From NCBI GenBank assembly GCA_018666775.1, contig JABIXC010000011.1:76881-114798 (forward strand): a DNA stretch of 37,918 nt, read 5' to 3'. The DNA is from Rhodospirillales bacterium (GTDB lineage Bacteria; Pseudomonadota; Alphaproteobacteria; SMXQ01). A program made the translations under genes and the position numbers. Each line of letters begins with the position of its first letter. Position 1 is the first letter of the stretch. A model generated the notes under the pieces. It was not told the origin of the DNA. It saw only the letters and a program-made list of their open reading frames with translations, and made no database searches. This document shows positions 34,905 to 37,918 of the stretch, piece after piece.

Positions 34905-34936
34905 ATGGCTGATGCGTCAATTGACGCATCAGCCAT
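34905..34936. repeat. Perfect 32-bp palindrome between binding-protein and permease genes
   Basis: ATGGCTGATGCGTCAA (34905-34920) is followed directly by its exact reverse complement (34921-34936). It lies between the stop of the TctC-like gene and the start of the TctA-TctB gene, on the shared - strand transcript. No U-tract follows, so it is unlikely to be a full terminator. It could protect the upstream mRNA segment or be a protein-binding site. Confidence 0.9.
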
Positions 34937-34997
34937 CATTAGAGTTCTAAAAATTTCATCTGATGTTGGCCCAATCTATCGGGCCGACATCAAAGTC

Positions 34998-36284
34998 TTA
35001 TTTACAGTCAATCTTCATGGCCTTTTTCAAGCCTTTCGTTTTAAAGGTGCACTTCATGCCAACCTTTAAAGCCTTCCGTTTGGCTTTGCTTCCGCCAACA
35101 GAGATTTTGGTCTTTTTACCAACTTTAAGTTTTCCCTTGTTTCCAGAACCCTTCCAATAAACCTGCTTGCCACCTTTTTTGATCTTAGAAATTTTACCCT
35201 TGCGGAGATAAATTTTATTTCTAAAGGCAGCGAGGCCATATTTCACTTTAAGGGCATCGGCATAATCCAATGCCGATTCAGGTGCGCTGTGGATGACATT
35301 CACCATCGCCGCAACTTCTTCGCCCGGAATATAGAAAAGTTCCTTGCTGAACTGTTTGCGGGCAACTTTAAGGAATCCCGGATCGTTGACTGACGCTTTA
35401 TAAGCCGCACGATAGAGTTTGACATATGCCTTAGGCGTGCTCGGTGCCATGGCCATCCATTTATCAACCCCTGATGAGCCCGTCATAGACTGATAACCCT
35501 GCCAGGCTTCTTTTGAAATGCCCTTTTTCTTCAGGTTTTCCGTCATTGTCGCGATATTCATATAGCTGGGGCGCCTGACAAGCTTGCCCCCCATCTGTTG
35601 CCCATCCTGTGTCAAAAGCTCCGTCACACCATCTTTTAAAAGGGTGTCGATCAGGTAGGCATTATTGGTAGCAAAGGCATCGATCTCGCCTTGGCGAATG
35701 GCTTTGTTCATTTGTCCTGAACCACGGTACCCAGGAATCCAGCGCAGGTTCCAGCCAAGGAATTCGGCGCCCCACATGGGCATCGCTTGCCAAGACCGCG
35801 TGCCACTGATGGCCGCCACAATGACCGGTTTAGCAGATTTATCCATCAACCGCTTTTTTGCATCTTTGCGGAGGAACAAGACGGAGCCCCCACGATTGAC
35901 AGAGCCTAAGAAATTAAACTTCTGAGGATCATAACGGGCCGATTTACGCCGCAAGGTGCTGGGCTGAAGGACGGTGTTATCCGATTGCATAAAGGTCAAC
36001 CCATCGCCCTTGACCTTGTTCATCAAGTAATTGGCAGCACGGATTTTACCGCCGCCGGTGCCCATATTCTTGACGACAATGGTGGGATTGCCGGGCAGAT
36101 ACTTTTTCATATACTGAGATATCAGCCGGCCAATGCGGTCTGTGCCGCCGCCGGCACCAGAAGCAACAATCAATTGAACGCGTTTGCCCTTTAAAGATAT
36201 ATCTGCCGAAGCAGGGGATGCAGCCAATGCCACGGCAACCGTTGCCGTTGCAAATAGTGTACGCAATGAAGTTGAATTTACCAT
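34998..36284 (-). CDS. TctC/Bug-type solute-binding protein with extra C-terminal domain (copy 3)
   Basis: This 428-aa protein has a signal peptide (cleavage near ASA-DIS, about residue 27). The TTT-like fold shows GKRVQLIVASGAGGGTDRIG, LPGNPTIVVKNMGTGGG and LMNKVKGDGLTFMQS. Residues 362-428 are the added Lys-rich domain, with ISVGGSKAKRKALKVGMKCT and terminal IDCK, shared with the proteins at 3193 and 10686. An AGGGAGG site precedes the start. It is the only one of the three with a permease (TctA-TctB) just downstream, so it is likely the binding component of that system. Confidence 0.88.
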   Translation of the reverse strand: MVNSTSLRTLFATATVAVALAASPASADISLKGKRVQLIVASGAGGGTDRIGRLISQYMKKYLPGNPTIVVKNMGTGGGKIRAANYLMNKVKGDGLTFMQSDNTVLQPSTLRRKSARYDPQKFNFLGSVNRGGSVLFLRKDAKKRLMDKSAKPVIVAAISGTRSWQAMPMWGAEFLGWNLRWIPGYRGSGQMNKAIRQGEIDAFATNNAYLIDTLLKDGVTELLTQDGQQMGGKLVRRPSYMNIATMTENLKKKGISKEAWQGYQSMTGSSGVDKWMAMAPSTPKAYVKLYRAAYKASVNDPGFLKVARKQFSKELFYIPGEEVAAMVNVIHSAPESALDYADALKVKYGLAAFRNKIYLRKGKISKIKKGGKQVYWKGSGNKGKLKVGKKTKISVGGSKAKRKALKVGMKCTFKTKGLKKAMKIDCK

Positions 36285-36490
36285 TGTAGGCCTCCCTATT
36301 GTCCCTGAATTAATTTGGTGCTCATTAAACTCTGAACTTATCTTTCAAAAACAGTATATGCCCTGATCTCTCATAGCAAGAAATCACCGTAACCCTTTTT
36401 TCCAAACCTGCTGCAAAAAATTATTTTTGCTATAAGCTTGGACCAACCAGAATGGTCCGCCCAAGGACCCGGGCACTAATGGGGGAACAA

Positions 36491-37627
36491 ATGAAGCATA
36501 TTATCCAACGGGTTACAGCGACACCGCTGAAGGTTCAAAGCTCCATGTCATGGCTTGGCGTGGACCGCAGCCGGGTTTCAGCCATGTGTATTGTCGAGGT
36601 CGAAACTGATACTGGGTTCATCGGTCATGGTTTCACCAATCTGGCTGATGGTTCTGTGGTCGCCCAAGCGATCAAGAGCGTGGCCGCCCCTGCCATCATC
36701 GGCATGCCTGCATTGGCCACAGAACGCACGTGGCGTGCCATGTGGTGGGCGATGACTGCCGCAGCCCAAACCGGCTTTGGCGCCAACGCCACCAGTGCTG
36801 TCGATCTGGCCTTGTGGGATATCAAGGGCCAAGTGTTAGAACGCCCCGTTTGGCAATTGCTGGGCGCGTCTTATGACCGCCTCCAAGTCTATGCCACCTT
36901 GGGCATGCCCGGGTTAGAGCCTGAGCAACTGGTCGAAATGGCCAAACGTCTTAAAGAGCTGGGCTTCAAAACCATCAAGATCCAAGTCGGGCGCCCGGGC
37001 CTCGGCCAGGTCGACCGCGAAAAATCTCTTGACCTTATCATCGATGAAGATATCGCTCGCATCGCCGCCTTGCGTGAAGCCTTAGGCCCTGATTTTGGCT
37101 TGGCAATCGATGGTGCGGCCCGCTTCGACCTGCCCCATGCGGTCACCTTATCAAGGCGCGCCGCACCCTATGACATCTCTTGGTATGAAGAACCGGTACT
37201 TCAAAATGATATTGAATTAATGGCCGAACTTCGGCGCATGACCGATATCCCCTTGTCTGTGGGGCAAAATGAGGGGCAGTTGTATCGCTTTCGCGACATG
37301 CTCGTGAACAAAGCGGTAGATATGATCCAGCCCAATGTTGCGATCATTGGCGGCATCACCCAAGGCGTGAAGGCAGCCGCATTGGCCAGTGCCTTTAACA
37401 TCCCCATTGCCAGTGGCGGCGGCAGTTGCCCCTTCCACAACGCCCATCTTCAGGCTGGCATCGCCAATGGCGGCAAATTGGAATATCAAACTAGCGCCAC
37501 CGGCGCCTATGACCCGCTTTTTGATAATTTGCCAACAATCGAAGATGGCTGGTTGGCCCTACCCCAAACCCCCGGCTTCGGTTTCACACCGAACAAAGAT
37601 GCCATGAAAGAATTCACAGTTAAATAA
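36491..37627 (+). CDS. Mandelate racemase/muconate lactonizing enzyme-family protein with atypical active site
   Basis: The start at 36491 follows GGGGGAA; an upstream ATG at 36452 has no such site. The 378-aa protein has the enolase-superfamily capping domain and barrel: ATSAVDLALWDIKGQVLERP, LGFKTIKIQVG, FGLAIDGAARFD, WYEEPVLQND, LSVGQNEGQ, QPNVAIIGGITQG and IPIASGGGSCPF. By comparison with mandelate racemase from memory, metal ligands D195 and E221 are kept, but E247 becomes Gln. K166, D270 and H297 appear as Gln, Asn and Gly. It may have altered chemistry or be non-catalytic. Divergent from the TctC-like gene, suggesting it handles the transported compound. Confidence 0.85.
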   Translation: MKHIIQRVTATPLKVQSSMSWLGVDRSRVSAMCIVEVETDTGFIGHGFTNLADGSVVAQAIKSVAAPAIIGMPALATERTWRAMWWAMTAAAQTGFGANATSAVDLALWDIKGQVLERPVWQLLGASYDRLQVYATLGMPGLEPEQLVEMAKRLKELGFKTIKIQVGRPGLGQVDREKSLDLIIDEDIARIAALREALGPDFGLAIDGAARFDLPHAVTLSRRAAPYDISWYEEPVLQNDIELMAELRRMTDIPLSVGQNEGQLYRFRDMLVNKAVDMIQPNVAIIGGITQGVKAAALASAFNIPIASGGGSCPFHNAHLQAGIANGGKLEYQTSATGAYDPLFDNLPTIEDGWLALPQTPGFGFTPNKDAMKEFTVK

Positions 37628-37730
37628 CCCGGGTGAAATAGGCCGGGGGAATATTTTCAAAGAAAGCTCCGAAGGCCACAGCAAAACCTGCAAGCAAGTG
37701 TCGTTGGGCTCATATGCTTCCAAAAAAATA

Positions 37731-37759
37731 AGGGCTTAGCTGAAATACGGCTAAGCCCT
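37731..37759. terminator. Stem-loop after the enolase-superfamily gene
   Basis: AGGGCTTAGC (37731-37740) pairs perfectly with GCTAAGCCCT (37750-37759) around a 9-base loop. An A-run precedes it and only a short TT follows, so termination would be stronger for - strand transcripts than for the + strand gene ending at 37627. The rest of 37628-37869 has no gene. Confidence 0.6.
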
Positions 37760-37780
37760 TTGAAAGGAATGGTGGGCGAT
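37760..37780. repeat. Right copy of the 18/21-bp direct repeat
   Basis: This matches 31125-31145, including the identical 12-mer ATGGTGGGCGAT at 37769-37780. Unlike the left copy, the sequence after the 12-mer no longer continues into the tRNA-like T-arm but switches to TGTCTAACGTC, as if another element had been inserted there. Confidence 0.55.
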
Positions 37781-37918
37781 TGTCTAACGTCAGCGCCTAT
37801 GGGACAGATTAGGGGCATTGCATAAGAGAGGGTTTCTGGCACATCGTAATGACCCGAAGGGGAATGAAGATGAAACAGAAATCGCAGACAAGACAGACGG
37901 GTGCAGCCAAGGCGATCA
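37781..37918 (+). mobile_element. Possible left end of an insertion sequence (truncated by window edge)
   Basis: Sequence continuity with the left repeat breaks exactly at a 5'-TG (37781), the usual terminal dinucleotide of several IS families. A new ORF starts within 90 bases. The right end and the bulk of the transposase lie outside the window, so the assignment is provisional. Confidence 0.35.
37870..37918 (+). CDS. N-terminal fragment of an ORF, possibly an IS3-type OrfA (3' end outside window)
   Basis: An ATG at 37870, spaced correctly after GAAGGGG (another in-frame ATG lies at 37864), opens a frame that runs off the window: MKQKSQTRQTGAAKAI. The basic, Gln/Thr-rich start is similar to what I remember for IS3-family OrfA proteins that continue into a helix-turn-helix. 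Sixteen residues are too few for certainty. Confidence 0.4.
   Translation, partial: MKQKSQTRQTGAAKAI

Noticed and set aside
1-37918. CRISPR array, rRNA operon or phage module
   Set aside because: No regularly spaced repeats, rRNA-like conserved blocks or phage structural genes were seen on either strand.

Overview
The window looks like a chromosomal stretch of an alphaproteobacterium, probably a Rhodospirillales-like environmental or marine lineage. This is inferred from the gene families: several tripartite tricarboxylate (TTT/Bug) solute-binding proteins, hybrid kinases with alphaproteobacterial-type PAS repeats, a serine-glyoxylate aminotransferase and many oxygenase and aldolase catabolic genes. 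Base composition is moderate, near 50% GC by eye. No rRNA, intact tRNA, CRISPR array or phage module was seen.

Layout. 1-346: 3' end of an aldo/keto reductase. 347-751: non-coding leader with a strong nested hairpin. 752-3094: E1-alpha, E1-beta and pterin carbinolamine dehydratase on the + strand, closed by a bidirectional terminator. 3193-8363 (- strand): a tight run DMT exporter > class II aldolase > FkbM methyltransferase > MOSC protein > glyoxalase I, then a TctC-like binding protein. 8644-14040: small mixed transcription units (65-aa protein, methyltransferase, SemiSWEET, VOC protein with a second TctC-like protein, serine-glyoxylate aminotransferase, GST).

14291-23168 is a signalling block: a soluble multi-PAS histidine kinase, a membrane hybrid kinase with a CxxCH c-heme motif, a periplasmic NMT1/SsuA-like binding protein starting on the base after the kinase stop codon, and a second membrane hybrid kinase with HAMP and PAS domains. 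No DNA-binding response regulator or ABC transporter subunit accompanies them. 23259-27540 holds a TauD-type dioxygenase converging on an operon of a Rieske oxygenase, two class II aldolases and a RidA protein, which resembles a peripheral catabolic pathway of unknown substrate.

27763-30067 encodes envelope or secreted proteins: a LapG-like transglutaminase-fold protease, a lipoprotein and a lysine-rich secreted protein. yaaA follows. 31.1-37.8 kb has island-like edges: a 3'-tRNA-like remnant, an MFS remnant and an 18/21-bp direct repeat bracket a secreted metzincin-like peptidase, a TctA-TctB fusion permease, a third TctC-like protein and an enolase-superfamily protein with unusual active-site residues. 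The right repeat copy is abutted by what may be the left end of an insertion sequence.

The strongest novel thread is a conserved, lysine-rich C-terminal domain of about 70 residues with two invariant cysteines. It is appended to all three TctC-like proteins although they lie in three separate loci. The second is the kinase-binding protein-kinase locus.
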